Part shown: positions 33,670 through 42,626 of the stretch, in pieces | Layout of the letters: each line of letters starts with the position of its first letter | Numbering within the stretch: position 1 is the first letter of the stretch | NCBI GenBank assembly: GCA_035468175.1 | Contig: DATITC010000064.1 | Coordinates: 1 to 47,100 of the forward strand | Direction of reading: 5' to 3' | From: JAVEDQ01 sp035468175 | GTDB taxonomy: Bacteria > Actinomycetota > Actinomycetes > Frankiales > Frankiaceae | Length of the DNA stretch: 47,100 bases | Program-made: the position numbers and the translations under genes | The notes under the pieces: generated by a model | The model's input: the letters and a program-made list of their open reading frames with translations, nothing else | What the model was told of the DNA's origin: nothing | The model's database searches: none

Positions 33670-34748
33670 AGAGCATCCTCATCGCCGCTCTGGTGGCGCT
33701 CGTGGTGTCGCTGGTCGGCACCCCCACCGTCATCCGGCTCTTCCGCCGCCAGGGCTACGGCCAGGAGATCCGCGAGGACGGGCCGAAGACGCACCACACG
33801 AAGCGGGGCACCCCGACGATGGGTGGCGTCGTCATCCTCGGCGCGACCGTGCTCGGCTACGGCCTGGCCCACCTGCTCACGCTGCGCGGGCTGACCGCCA
33901 GTGGGCTGCTCGTGCTGATGGTGATGGTCGGCCTGGGCCTGGTCGGGTTCGCCGACGACTACATCAAGATCCGCAAGCAGCGCAGCCTGGGCCTCACCGC
34001 CCGGACGAAGTTCATCGGGCAGCTGCTGGTGGCCATCGTCTTCGGTGTCCTCGCCGTCCGGTTCCACAACGCCGCCGGGTACACGCCGGCCTCGACGCAC
34101 CTCTCCTTCGTCCGGGACCTCTCGATCGGCGTCGGCGTCGTCGGATTCCCGGTCCTCGCTTACCTGATCATCTCCGCGACCTCGAACGCGGTGAACCTCA
34201 CCGACGGGCTGGATGGCCTCGCGGCCGGCTCGTCGGCCATGGTCTTCGGCGCCTACGTGATCATTTCGTTCTGGCAGTTCGGCAACACCTGCGGCACCAC
34301 CGGCGTCGGCACCGGGATCGGCACCGGCGCCTGTTACACCGCCCGCGACCCGCTGGACGTGGCCCTGGTCGCGGCCGCGGCCATGGGCGCCTGCTTCGGG
34401 TTCCTGTGGTGGAACGCCAGCCCGGCGAAGATATTCATGGGGGACACCGGTTCGCTCGCGATCGGTGGGGCGTTCGCCGCGCTCGCCATCACGACCCGCA
34501 CCGAGCTGCTGCTCGTGGTGCTGGGCGGACTGTTCGTCGTTGAGACCGTTTCGGTGATCCTGCAGGTCGCGGGGTTCAAGATGACGCGGAAGCGCCTGTT
34601 CAACATGGCCCCGATCCACCACCACTTCGAGCTCTCCGGCTGGCCGGAGACCACCGTGATCATCCGGTTCTGGATCATCGCGGGGCTCGCGGTCGCGTTC
34701 GGGCTCGGTCTGTTCTACGCGGAGTTCCTCTCCTACGGCTCATCGTGA
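33666..34748 (+). CDS. mraY: Phospho-MurNAc-pentapeptide transferase MraY
   Basis: Makes lipid I by moving phospho-MurNAc-pentapeptide to undecaprenyl phosphate at the membrane. 360 residues with about ten membrane segments; the family motifs KTHHTKRGTPTMGG, FADDYIKI, NAVNLTDGLDGLA, MGDTGSLAIGG and PIHHHFELSGW are all present, including the catalytic aspartates and the HHH loop. GTG 33666 (KSILIAALVAL) overlaps the murF stop. Confidence 0.97.
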   Translation: MKSILIAALVALVVSLVGTPTVIRLFRRQGYGQEIREDGPKTHHTKRGTPTMGGVVILGATVLGYGLAHLLTLRGLTASGLLVLMVMVGLGLVGFADDYIKIRKQRSLGLTARTKFIGQLLVAIVFGVLAVRFHNAAGYTPASTHLSFVRDLSIGVGVVGFPVLAYLIISATSNAVNLTDGLDGLAAGSSAMVFGAYVIISFWQFGNTCGTTGVGTGIGTGACYTARDPLDVALVAAAAMGACFGFLWWNASPAKIFMGDTGSLAIGGAFAALAITTRTELLLVVLGGLFVVETVSVILQVAGFKMTRKRLFNMAPIHHHFELSGWPETTVIIRFWIIAGLAVAFGLGLFYAEFLSYGSS

Positions 34749-34764
34749 CATTCCGGTCCTCGAC

Positions 34765-36210
34765 GTGACGCCCGACCCCGACACGCCACACCCCGCCGCG
34801 CAGGTCGCCCCCTGCCCGGCGAACCCGACCGACTGGAGCCGCCGCACCGTGGCGGTGCTGGGCGTCGGTGTGTCCGGAGCAGCCGCCGCGACGACGCTCG
34901 CCGATCTCGGTGCCCGGGTCCGGGCGTTCGACGACGGCGACGGGGAGCCGCAGCAGTCCGCCGCCGCCGCGCTGCGCCACCGCGGTGTCGAGGTGCTGCT
35001 GGGCGGACTGCCCACCGACGCCGCGGCGCTCGGCGCCGGGGTCGACATGCTCGTCACCAGCCCGGGCCTGCGCCCGAACACGGCGATCTTCGCTGCTGCC
35101 GCCGACGCCGGTCTCCCCGTGTGGGGCGAGGTGGAGCTGGCCTACCGACTCCGCCCCGCCGGGCAGACGTGGCTCGCCGTCACCGGGACCAACGGCAAGA
35201 CGACCACCACGCAGATGCTCGGCGCCATCCTGGCCGCCGCCGGCCGCCGCTCGACCACGGCGGGCAACATCGGCACCCCACTGCTCGAGGCGGTCACCGC
35301 CCGCGACGCCGACGGCCGTCCCACCTACGACGTTCTCGCCGTCGAACTCTCGAGCTTCCAGCTGCACTACACGTCGACCCTCGCCGTCGCCGCCGGAGCC
35401 GTCCTCAACATCGCCGAGGACCATCTCGACTGGCACGGCTCGATCGAGGCCTACGCCGCGGACAAGGCACGCGTCTACTCGCCCGGCTCGGTCGCGATCT
35501 ACAACGCCGACGACGCCACCACCGAGCGGCTGGCCGAGGGGTCATCGGCCGCGATCCGGGCCGGGTTCACGATCGGCGAGCCGGACGAGTCCGAGCTCGG
35601 GGTCGTGGACGGGATGCTGGTCGACCGCGCGTTCGGTGCCGGTGATTTGCTGGCGGTGGCGGAGCTCCACGTCCCGGGGCCGCACAATCTCGCCAACGCT
35701 CTGGCGGCGGCCGCGCTGGCCCGAGCGGCCGATGTCCCCGGTTCGGCGATCGCCGCGGCGTTGCGCGACTTCCGTCCCGGCGGCCACCGCAACCAGGTCG
35801 TCGCCGTCGCGCACGGGCTCACCTACGTCAACGACAGCAAGGCGACGAACCCGCACGCCGCCGCCGCCAGCCTGGCCGCGTACCCCTCCGTCGTCTGGAT
35901 CGCGGGAGGCCTGAACAAGGGGCTCGGTTTCGACGACCTGGTGCGCGCCGCCGGTCCGCGGCTGCGCGCGGCGGTGCTGATCGGCACCTGCGCGGAAGAG
36001 ATCGCCGACGCGCTCGCCCGACACGCCCCGGAGGTCCCCGTCCTGCGTGCCGGGTCGATGGACGATGCGGTTCGGCAGGCCACCGGGGCGGCCGAGGCGG
36101 GGGACACCGTCCTGCTCGCACCGGCCGCGGCCTCCATGGACATGTTCCGTGACTACGCGGCGCGCGGGGACTCCTTCGCCGACGCCGCGCGAGAGCAGGA
36201 GGTGCGGTGA
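34765..36210 (+). CDS. murD: UDP-MurNAc-L-Ala:D-Glu ligase MurD
   Basis: Adds D-glutamate to UDP-MurNAc-L-Ala. 481 residues: nucleotide-binding start VAVLGVGVSGAAAATTLADLG, P-loop VTGTNGKTTTTQMLGAIL, NIGTPLLEA, LSSFQLHYTSTL, NIAEDHLDWHG and C-terminal NDSKATNPHAAAASL. GTG 34765 lacks both a Shine-Dalgarno and a good leaderless -10, so the first 25 residues before the Rossmann fold are uncertain. The stop overlaps the ftsW GTG. Confidence 0.95.
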   Translation: MTPDPDTPHPAAQVAPCPANPTDWSRRTVAVLGVGVSGAAAATTLADLGARVRAFDDGDGEPQQSAAAALRHRGVEVLLGGLPTDAAALGAGVDMLVTSPGLRPNTAIFAAAADAGLPVWGEVELAYRLRPAGQTWLAVTGTNGKTTTTQMLGAILAAAGRRSTTAGNIGTPLLEAVTARDADGRPTYDVLAVELSSFQLHYTSTLAVAAGAVLNIAEDHLDWHGSIEAYAADKARVYSPGSVAIYNADDATTERLAEGSSAAIRAGFTIGEPDESELGVVDGMLVDRAFGAGDLLAVAELHVPGPHNLANALAAAALARAADVPGSAIAAALRDFRPGGHRNQVVAVAHGLTYVNDSKATNPHAAAASLAAYPSVVWIAGGLNKGLGFDDLVRAAGPRLRAAVLIGTCAEEIADALARHAPEVPVLRAGSMDDAVRQATGAAEAGDTVLLAPAAASMDMFRDYAARGDSFADAAREQEVR

Positions 36211-37565
36211 CGACGCTCGACGCGGACGCCCGTCCGACGAGATCGCCCGAACCGACCCGCTCCGGTAGTCAGGAGGACGAAGCCTTCGAGGCAGAGGCGG
36301 CCGAACGCGTCCCGCTGCTGGCCCGTCCGCTGGCGTCGTACTACCTGCTGCTGTCCGCCGCCGGCCTGCTGCTCGCCCTCGGGCTGGTCATGGTGCTCTC
36401 GGCGTCCAGCATCGTCGCCTATGCGACCTCCGGCTCGCCGTGGGGCTTCTTCGTCAAGCAGGCGCTCTGGATCACGATCGGGCTGCCGCTGATGTGGCTG
36501 GCCAGCCGGCTCTCGCTCGACCGCTTCCGCTCGCTGGCCTATCCCGCCCTGATCGTGACCATCATCGGGCTGTTGATGGTGCTGGTCCCCGGCCTCGGTG
36601 TGTCCGCGAACGGCGCCACCCGATGGGTGGGTGTGGGCCCATTCACGCTGCAGCCCAGCGAGATCGCCAAGCTCGCCCTCGTCCTCTGGGGCGCGGACCT
36701 GCTGGTCCGTAAGCGCCGGCTGCTGGTCGAGTGGCGGCACCTGCTGGTCCCGCTGCTCCCGATGGCGACGCTGATCTGCATGCTGATCATGCTGCAGCCC
36801 GACCTCGGCACCGCGATGGTCACCTTCTCGGTCGTCCTCGCGCTGCTCTGGGTGGTCGGCGCGCCGGCACGGCTGTTCGGCAGTGTCCTCGCGGCCGTCG
36901 CCTTGTGCGGAACGCTGCTCGCCGTCCTCGAGCCGTATCGGCTCCAGCGCCTGACGTCGTTCTCCGATCCCTTCGCCGACGCGGGCAACACCGGCTACCA
37001 GGCGGTGCAGGGGCTGTTCGCCCTCTCATCCGGCGGCTGGTGGGGGCTCGGCCTCGGCGCCTCCCGGGAGAAGTGGTCCTACCTGCCGCACGCGCACACC
37101 GACTTCATCCTCGCGATCATCGGGGAGGAGTTGGGCCTGCTCGGCACCTTGCTCGTTGTCGCCCTGTTCGGGGTCCTGGCCTACGCGGGCATCCGGGTCG
37201 CGCAGCGCTGCGGTGACCCGTTCGGCCGGCTGGTCGCGGCCGGGATCACGACCTGGATCACCGCGCAGGCGTTGATCAACATGGGTGCGGTCGTCGGTCT
37301 TCTGCCGATCACCGGCATCCCGCTGCCGCTCATCTCGTTCGGCGGCTCGTCGCTGGTTCCGACGCTGTTCGCGATCGGCATCCTGCTCGCGCTAGCGAAG
37401 AACGAGCCGGCTGCCCGCCAGGTGGTGGCCGATCGCGCTGCTCGACGGTCGGCCCGGCGGCGCATCCCCGACGCCCGCTCGGGCAGCTCGACCCGGTCGT
37501 CGGCGCCCGGGCGGACGCGCGGACAGGCCCCGCGGCGGCGTCGCTCCCGCCGTCCCAGTCGATGA
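36207..37565 (+). CDS. ftsW: SEDS septal peptidoglycan glycosyltransferase FtsW
   Basis: Polymerises lipid II at the septum with FtsI. 452 residues with about ten membrane segments. SEDS landmarks: GATRWVGVGPFTLQPSEIAKLA, MLQPDLGTAMV, PHAHTDFILAIIGEELGLLG (catalytic region) and LPLISFGGSS. A 35-residue charged N-terminus and a very Arg/Ser-rich C-terminal 50 residues are cytoplasmic. It starts at GTG 36207 inside the murD stop and overlaps murG (ATGA). Confidence 0.96.
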   Translation: MTTLDADARPTRSPEPTRSGSQEDEAFEAEAAERVPLLARPLASYYLLLSAAGLLLALGLVMVLSASSIVAYATSGSPWGFFVKQALWITIGLPLMWLASRLSLDRFRSLAYPALIVTIIGLLMVLVPGLGVSANGATRWVGVGPFTLQPSEIAKLALVLWGADLLVRKRRLLVEWRHLLVPLLPMATLICMLIMLQPDLGTAMVTFSVVLALLWVVGAPARLFGSVLAAVALCGTLLAVLEPYRLQRLTSFSDPFADAGNTGYQAVQGLFALSSGGWWGLGLGASREKWSYLPHAHTDFILAIIGEELGLLGTLLVVALFGVLAYAGIRVAQRCGDPFGRLVAAGITTWITAQALINMGAVVGLLPITGIPLPLISFGGSSLVPTLFAIGILLALAKNEPAARQVVADRAARRSARRRIPDARSGSSTRSSAPGRTRGQAPRRRRSRRPSR

Positions 37566-38722
37566 CCGGTCCGTCCTCACCCGCTCTGCCCGTACCGCCC
37601 GGCGGACCCGCACTGTCGGTGGTCCTCGCCGGCGGCGGGACCGCCGGGCACGTCGAGCCGGCGCTGGCCGTCGCCGACGCGCTCCGGGCCGCCGAACCGG
37701 GCGCCCGGATCACCTTGCTCGGCACCTCGACCGGGCTCGAGACCCGACTGGTGCCCGCGCGGGGCTTCGACCTGGCGACGATCCCGCGGGTTCCGCTGCC
37801 GCGGCGCCTGACCGTCGAGCTGCTGTCGGTGCCGAGGCGCGTGTCCGGGGCGGTGAAGGAGACGGGGGCGGTCCTCGACCGGGTCGGGGCGACAGTGGTC
37901 GTGGGCTTCGGGGGCTACGTGGCCCTGCCCGCCTACCTCGCGGCCCGTCGTCGGAAGCTGCCGATCGTCGTGCACGAAGCCAACCCGCTGCCCGGGCTCG
38001 CGAACCGGGTCGGCGCCCGCCTCACGACCCACGTGGCGACGAGCTGGCCGGATACCAAGCTCGCCCACGCCGAGCTGACCGGCATCCCGTTGCGGCCGGC
38101 CATCCTCACGCTGGACCGCGACGCGGAGCGGGCGGCGGCGCGGGCCTCGTACGGGCTCGACCCGGATCGACCCACCCTGCTGGTGTTCGGGGGATCACAG
38201 GGCGCTAGGCAGATCAACGAGACGCTGCTCGCGGCCGCGACGGCGCTCACCGACGCGGGCATCCAGGTGCTGCACGCCACCGGAGCGGCCGGCTACGACG
38301 ACGTGGTCGCCGCACTGCCGTCCGGGCTGGCCGCGCCTTACGAGGTGCGCCCCTACCTCGAGCAGATGCAGCTGGCCTACGCGGCGGCCGACCTTGCGCT
38401 GTGCCGGTCCGGCGCGATGACCTGCGCGGAGATTGCCGCCGTCGGACTCCCGGCCGCCTTCGTCCCGCTGCCGATCGGCAATGGTGAGCAACGGCTGAAC
38501 GCGGCCCCGGCGGTCTCGGCGGGCGCAGCGCTGATGGTCGCCGATGCCGACCTGTCGCCGGACTGGATCAGCCGCGAGCTCGTCCCCGTCCTCGCCGACC
38601 CGGCCCGGCTGGCCACGATGGCCGAGAGGTCGAGGCGCGCCGCCGCCCGCACCGGGCATCGGGAAGCGGCGACAGCCCTGGTGCACATGATCACGGCAGC
38701 TGCGGCCGGCGTGAAATCATAA
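37562..38722 (+). CDS. murG: UDP-GlcNAc:lipid I N-acetylglucosaminyltransferase MurG
   Basis: Converts lipid I to lipid II on the inner face of the membrane. 386 residues, GT-B fold: VLAGGGTAGHVEPALAVADAL, GFGGYVALPAYLAARR, HEANPLPGLANRVGAR, VFGGSQGARQINETL and CRSGAMTCAEIAAVGLPAAFVPLPIGNGEQ, in which the last segment binds UDP-GlcNAc. The usual QN after GNGEQ reads QRLNA. ATG 37562 overlaps the ftsW stop. Confidence 0.96.
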   Translation: MTGPSSPALPVPPGGPALSVVLAGGGTAGHVEPALAVADALRAAEPGARITLLGTSTGLETRLVPARGFDLATIPRVPLPRRLTVELLSVPRRVSGAVKETGAVLDRVGATVVVGFGGYVALPAYLAARRRKLPIVVHEANPLPGLANRVGARLTTHVATSWPDTKLAHAELTGIPLRPAILTLDRDAERAAARASYGLDPDRPTLLVFGGSQGARQINETLLAAATALTDAGIQVLHATGAAGYDDVVAALPSGLAAPYEVRPYLEQMQLAYAAADLALCRSGAMTCAEIAAVGLPAAFVPLPIGNGEQRLNAAPAVSAGAALMVADADLSPDWISRELVPVLADPARLATMAERSRRAAARTGHREAATALVHMITAAAAGVKS

Positions 38723-38727
38723 GCGGC

Positions 38728-40137
38728 GTGCCCGCCCTCCCGCCGGAACTCCTCAGCGTCCACCTCGTCGGGATCGGCGGCGCCGGGATGAGCGGCATCG
38801 CGCGCCTCCTGCTCTCCCGCGGCGCCACCGTCTCCGGCAGCGATGCCAAGGAATCCCGCGTGCTCGCGGCGCTGCGCGCATCCGGCGCGCGTATTTTCGT
38901 CGGCCATTCGGCCGACCACGTCGAAGGTTCCGAGACGGTGGTGGTCAGCACCGCCATCAAGGAGAGCAACCCGGAGCTCGCGGCGGCCCGGGCGAGCGGC
39001 CTGCGAGTTCTGCGGCGCGCCGAAGCGCTGGCCGCGCTGATGCTCGGTAGCCGGGGGGTGGCGATCGCCGGTACCCACGGGAAGACCACGACCACGTCGA
39101 TGCTCACCGTGGCACTGCAGAACTCGGGGCTCGACCCGTCGTTCGCGATCGGCGGCGACCTCAACGAGGCCGGCAGCAACGCTCACAGCGGCTCGGGTGA
39201 CGTCTTCGTCGCCGAGGCCGACGAGAGCGACGGGTCGTTCCTGCTGCTGGCGCCGTTCGGGGCGATCGTCACCAATGTCGAGCCGGAGCACCTGGATCAT
39301 TACGGCAGCGGCGAGGCGGTGGACGAGGCCTTCACCGCGTTCGTCGGGCGGATCGACCCGGCCGGCTTCCTCGTGACCTGTGTCGACGACCCCGGCTCGG
39401 CCCGCCTGGCCGAGGTCGGTCGGTCCGCCGGGTTGCGGGTGGTCACCTACGGCGAGAGCGAAGGGGCGGACGTCCGGGTCGCCGCGGTCGGCGGGTCCGG
39501 CCGGGTCACCACGTGGGACGCCGTCGTCCGGGGCCGCCGGTTGGGAACCGTCACGCTGTCGGTGCCCGGGCGCCACAATGCGTTGAACTCGGCGGCCGTG
39601 CTCGCGGCCGGTCTCGAGCTCGGGGTGGATCCCCACGCGTTGCGGGAGGGTCTGGCCGCTTACCGCGGCGTGCGGCGCCGGTTCGACTTCCGGGGCAGCG
39701 CCAGCGGCATCCGCGTGGTCGACGACTACGCCCACCACCCCACCGAGGTGACGGCGACGCTGCGGGCGGCGGCATCGGCGTCGGAGGGCGGACGTGTTCT
39801 CGTCGCTTTCCAGCCGCACCGTTACAGCCGCACGGCGGTCTTCGGGACGGAGCTCGGGGTCGCGCTCGGCCTGGCGGACGCGGTGGTGGTCATGGAGGTC
39901 TACGCGGCGGGGGAGGACCCGCTGCCGGGCGTCTCCGGCGCCTCGGTAGCCGCTGCGGTGCCGCTGCCGGACGATCAGGTGATCTTCGAGCCGTCGTGGT
40001 CGAAGGTGGCCGGCCGGCTCGCCCGACTCGCGCGGCCGGGTGACCTCGTCCTCACGATGGGCGCCGGTGACGTGACCCTGCTCGGGCCCGAAGTCCTGCG
40101 TGAGCTCAGCGAACAAGCGCGCCCCACCGTCGTCTGA
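38728..40137 (+). CDS. murC: UDP-MurNAc:L-alanine ligase MurC
   Basis: Adds the first stem-peptide residue. 469 residues with HLVGIGGAGMSGIARLLLSRG, P-loop AGTHGKTTTTSML, EADESDGSF, NVEPEHLDHYG, RRRFDFRG and DDYAHHPTEV, all MurC signatures. GTG 38728 follows murG by 5 bases; AATCAT (38715-38720) then 7 bases before the GTG may be a weak leaderless -10. In most actinobacteria ftsQ follows directly; here it does not. Confidence 0.96.
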   Translation: MPALPPELLSVHLVGIGGAGMSGIARLLLSRGATVSGSDAKESRVLAALRASGARIFVGHSADHVEGSETVVVSTAIKESNPELAAARASGLRVLRRAEALAALMLGSRGVAIAGTHGKTTTTSMLTVALQNSGLDPSFAIGGDLNEAGSNAHSGSGDVFVAEADESDGSFLLLAPFGAIVTNVEPEHLDHYGSGEAVDEAFTAFVGRIDPAGFLVTCVDDPGSARLAEVGRSAGLRVVTYGESEGADVRVAAVGGSGRVTTWDAVVRGRRLGTVTLSVPGRHNALNSAAVLAAGLELGVDPHALREGLAAYRGVRRRFDFRGSASGIRVVDDYAHHPTEVTATLRAAASASEGGRVLVAFQPHRYSRTAVFGTELGVALGLADAVVVMEVYAAGEDPLPGVSGASVAAAVPLPDDQVIFEPSWSKVAGRLARLARPGDLVLTMGAGDVTLLGPEVLRELSEQARPTVV

Positions 40138-40544
40138 CCGCCTCCCGCTGCTGGTTGTCAGACCCTCGATCAATGGTTGACACGTACGGTGGGACCGGCG
40201 TTTTCGGAGTCCGACACCCGGCAAACTGCCCGCATCCTTGACCCTGCTCGTGGCGCTCCATAATGTTCGCCAAGACGTCCGGTTGACATAACTTTAACCG
40301 TCGAGTAGAGGGTGAGAGTTATCCCACCGGAGTTCGTTGGGTGCAGAGAAGCGCCGGACGAGAGACCACAAGCCGCACGACGGTCCTGCACCTGTTTCCG
40401 CTCGATCGGTCGGTCCAGCACCGCCCATCGCCACAGCTTCACGCAAGATCGCACCTTCACGACGACCCCAGCTTCACGACGACCTCAGCTTCACGACGAC
40501 CTCAGCTTCGCGAAGATCCATACTTGTTCCTGGAGGACTACCGG
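40138..40544 (+). promoter_or_regulatory. ftsZ upstream region in place of ftsQ
   Basis: 407 bases with no convincing gene; translation gives nothing like the POTRA/FtsQ domain. It is AT-richer than its surroundings. TTGACA (40283-40288) and TAGAGG (40306-40311) with a 17-base spacer, in a segment beginning GGTTGACATAACTTTAACC, resemble ftsZ promoters of other actinobacteria. A second TTGACA lies at 40177-40182. The 17-bp repeats at 40455-40505 and the ftsZ ribosome binding site follow. Confidence 0.6.
40455..40505 (+). repeat. 17-bp tandem repeats in the ftsZ leader
   Basis: CTTCACGACGACCTCAG units at 40455-40471, 40472-40488 and 40489-40505, with degenerate copies before (about 40437) and after (40506). 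They end about 26 bases before the TGGAGG that serves ftsZ. Confidence 0.88.
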
Positions 40545-41858
40545 ATGGCCGCCCCTCAGAACTACCTCGCTGTCATCAAAGTCGTCGGTATCGGCGGTGG
40601 TGGTGTCAATGCGGTGAACCGCATGATCGAGGTCGGCCTCAAGGGCGTCGAGTTCATCGCGATCAACACCGACGCTCAGGCGCTGCTGATGAGTGATGCC
40701 GACGTCAAGCTCGACGTCGGCCGCGAACTCACCCGCGGCCTCGGCGCCGGCGCCAACCCCGACGTGGGTCGCCAGGCGGCGGAGGACCACCGCGAGGAGA
40801 TCGAAGAGGTCCTCAAGGGCTCCGACATGGTCTTCGTCACCGCGGGCGAGGGTGGCGGCACCGGTACCGGTGGAGCCCCGGTCGTCGCCAACGTCGCGCG
40901 CAGCCTCGGTGCCCTGACCATCGGGGTCGTCACCCGGCCGTTCACCTTCGAGGGGCGGCGCCGGGCCGGCCAGGCGGAGACCGGCATCGACGGTCTGCGC
41001 AACGAGGTCGACACCCTCATCGTCATCCCGAACGACCGGCTGCTCTCCACCGGAGACCCGGACGTCAGCGTCATGGATGCCTTCAAGGGCGCCGACCAGG
41101 TCCTGCTGCAGGGTGTCCAGGGCATCACCGACCTGATCACCACCCCCGGCCTCATCAACCTCGACTTCGCCGACGTCAAGGCGGTCATGTCCAACGCCGG
41201 CAGCGCGCTGATGGGCATCGGCCGCGCCCGCGGCGAGGACCGGGCCGAGGTCGCGGCCCAGCAGGCCATCTCCTCCCCGCTGCTCGAGGCGAGCATGGAT
41301 GGGGCGATCGGGGTGCTGCTCAACATCTCCGGCGGATCGGACCTCGGTCTGTTCGAGATCAACGGCGCGGCCGAGCTGGTCGCCGAGGCAGCACATCCTG
41401 AGGCCAACATCATCTTCGGCGCGGTGATCGACGACGCGCTCGGCGACGAGGTCCGGGTCACCGTCATCGCGGCCGGGTTCGAGTCCGCGCAGCCGGACCG
41501 CCGGCCGAAGGGCGGCTACGCGTCCCAGCAGGGTTACACCCAGACCCGCCGTCCCGGCTCGGAAGCGCGCACCGGCTCCGAAGCCCGCACCGTCGATGTC
41601 CGCGACGAGCCCGGCCGTGCCGCCGCCGCTCCGACCACCGAGACGCCCCGCCCGGCGACGCGTCCGGCCGAGCCCGGCGCAGCGCGCCCAGCGGCACGTC
41701 CGCAGCGCTACAGCGAGCCCGAGCGGGCCGCGGAACCGCAGCGGTCGGCCGAGCCCCGCCCGGCCGCCGAGCCGGCGCCGGCCCGGCCCGAGCGTCGTGA
41801 GCCCCCCGCCCGCCGGGTCGTGTTCGACGACCTCGACGTGCCGGACTTCCTCAAGTAG
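40545..41858 (+). CDS. ftsZ: Cell division protein FtsZ
   Basis: Tubulin-like GTPase forming the Z ring. 437 residues: KVVGIGGGGVNAVNRM, the GTP signature GEGGGTGTGGAPVVA, and the T7 loop NLDFADVKAVM; then a variable linker of about 100 residues rich in Ala, Pro, Glu and Arg, with repeated ARTGSEARTG-like and AAEPQRSAEPRPAAEP units, and the C-terminal peptide DDLDVPDFLK that binds SepF and FtsW. ATG 40545 has TGGAGG 8 bases upstream and a conserved MAAPQNYLAVIKVVGIG start; the upstream in-frame extension is not coding. Confidence 0.98.
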   Translation: MAAPQNYLAVIKVVGIGGGGVNAVNRMIEVGLKGVEFIAINTDAQALLMSDADVKLDVGRELTRGLGAGANPDVGRQAAEDHREEIEEVLKGSDMVFVTAGEGGGTGTGGAPVVANVARSLGALTIGVVTRPFTFEGRRRAGQAETGIDGLRNEVDTLIVIPNDRLLSTGDPDVSVMDAFKGADQVLLQGVQGITDLITTPGLINLDFADVKAVMSNAGSALMGIGRARGEDRAEVAAQQAISSPLLEASMDGAIGVLLNISGGSDLGLFEINGAAELVAEAAHPEANIIFGAVIDDALGDEVRVTVIAAGFESAQPDRRPKGGYASQQGYTQTRRPGSEARTGSEARTVDVRDEPGRAAAAPTTETPRPATRPAEPGAARPAARPQRYSEPERAAEPQRSAEPRPAAEPAPARPERREPPARRVVFDDLDVPDFLK

Positions 41859-42626
41859 GTGTCGGCCAGCGCGCCGGACGGGCTCGAACTCGCCGCCGGC
41901 CCGGGGACTGACACCGGTGCTGAAGCCGAGCCGGCGCTCTGCTTCACCGACCGGCACGGCGGGGTCAGCGCGGAGCCGTACGCGACCCTGAACCTCGGTG
42001 ACCACGTCGGTGACGACCCGGACGCCGTCGCGGAGAACCGGCGACGCGCCGCATCCCTGCTCGGGGGCGTCCCAGTCGTGTGGATGCGTCAGGTCCACGG
42101 GCGGGCGGTCGCGCGGGTCGACGGGCCCCGTGCCGACGCGGTGCCGGACGTCGACGCGCTGGTGACCACGACCGTCGGTCTCGCACTCGGCGTGCTGGTG
42201 GCCGACTGCGTCCCGGTGCTGCTCGACGGTCCCGGGGTCGCGGCAGTGGCGCACGCCGGGCGCAAGGGACTGCAGCTCGGGGTGGTCCCCGCCGTTCTGG
42301 AGGCCCTCGCCGAGCTCGGGGTCGCGCCGTCCGAGCTGACCGCTCGGCTCGGGCCGGCCGCCTGCGGGGGCTGCTACGAAGTTCCCGACCGGATGCGGGC
42401 CGAGGTGGCTGAGACGGCCCCTGCGGCCTTCGCGACGACGCGGGTCGGCACCCCAGGTCTGGACATCCGCGCCGGCCTGGTCGCGCAACTGGAGGCCGCG
42501 GGCGTCGCCCGCGTGGAGGTGTCCACGGTCTGCACGATCGAGTCCCCGGATCACTTCAGTTATCGCCGCGACGGCGTCACCGGCCGGTCGGCCGGGCTCT
42601 TGCGCTGCGCACCGCGGGCCACGTGA
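41859..42626 (+). CDS. pgeF: PgeF/YfiH-type purine nucleoside and peptidoglycan-editing enzyme
   Basis: 255 residues of the DUF152/laccase-like family; members remove wrongly placed L-Ser from UDP-MurNAc-peptides (PgeF) or act as purine nucleoside phosphorylases. Metal-site motifs: RQVHGRAV, VADCVPVLL, AHAGRKGLQLGVV (the common HAGWRG is HAGRKG, an actinobacterial variant) and GPAACGGCYEVP. GTG 41859 directly follows the ftsZ stop without its own ribosome site, so translation is probably coupled. It overlaps yggS by 4 bases. Confidence 0.9.
   Translation: MSASAPDGLELAAGPGTDTGAEAEPALCFTDRHGGVSAEPYATLNLGDHVGDDPDAVAENRRRAASLLGGVPVVWMRQVHGRAVARVDGPRADAVPDVDALVTTTVGLALGVLVADCVPVLLDGPGVAAVAHAGRKGLQLGVVPAVLEALAELGVAPSELTARLGPAACGGCYEVPDRMRAEVAETAPAAFATTRVGTPGLDIRAGLVAQLEAAGVARVEVSTVCTIESPDHFSYRRDGVTGRSAGLLRCAPRAT

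Noticed and set aside
40170..40460. 96-codon minus-strand ORF between murC and ftsZ
   Set aside because: No similarity recognised, overlaps the ftsZ promoter and repeats, and does not resemble FtsQ on either strand.
40341..40544. N-terminal extension of FtsZ in the same frame
   Set aside because: It translates the leader repeats; the conserved FtsZ start and the ribosome site support ATG 40545.
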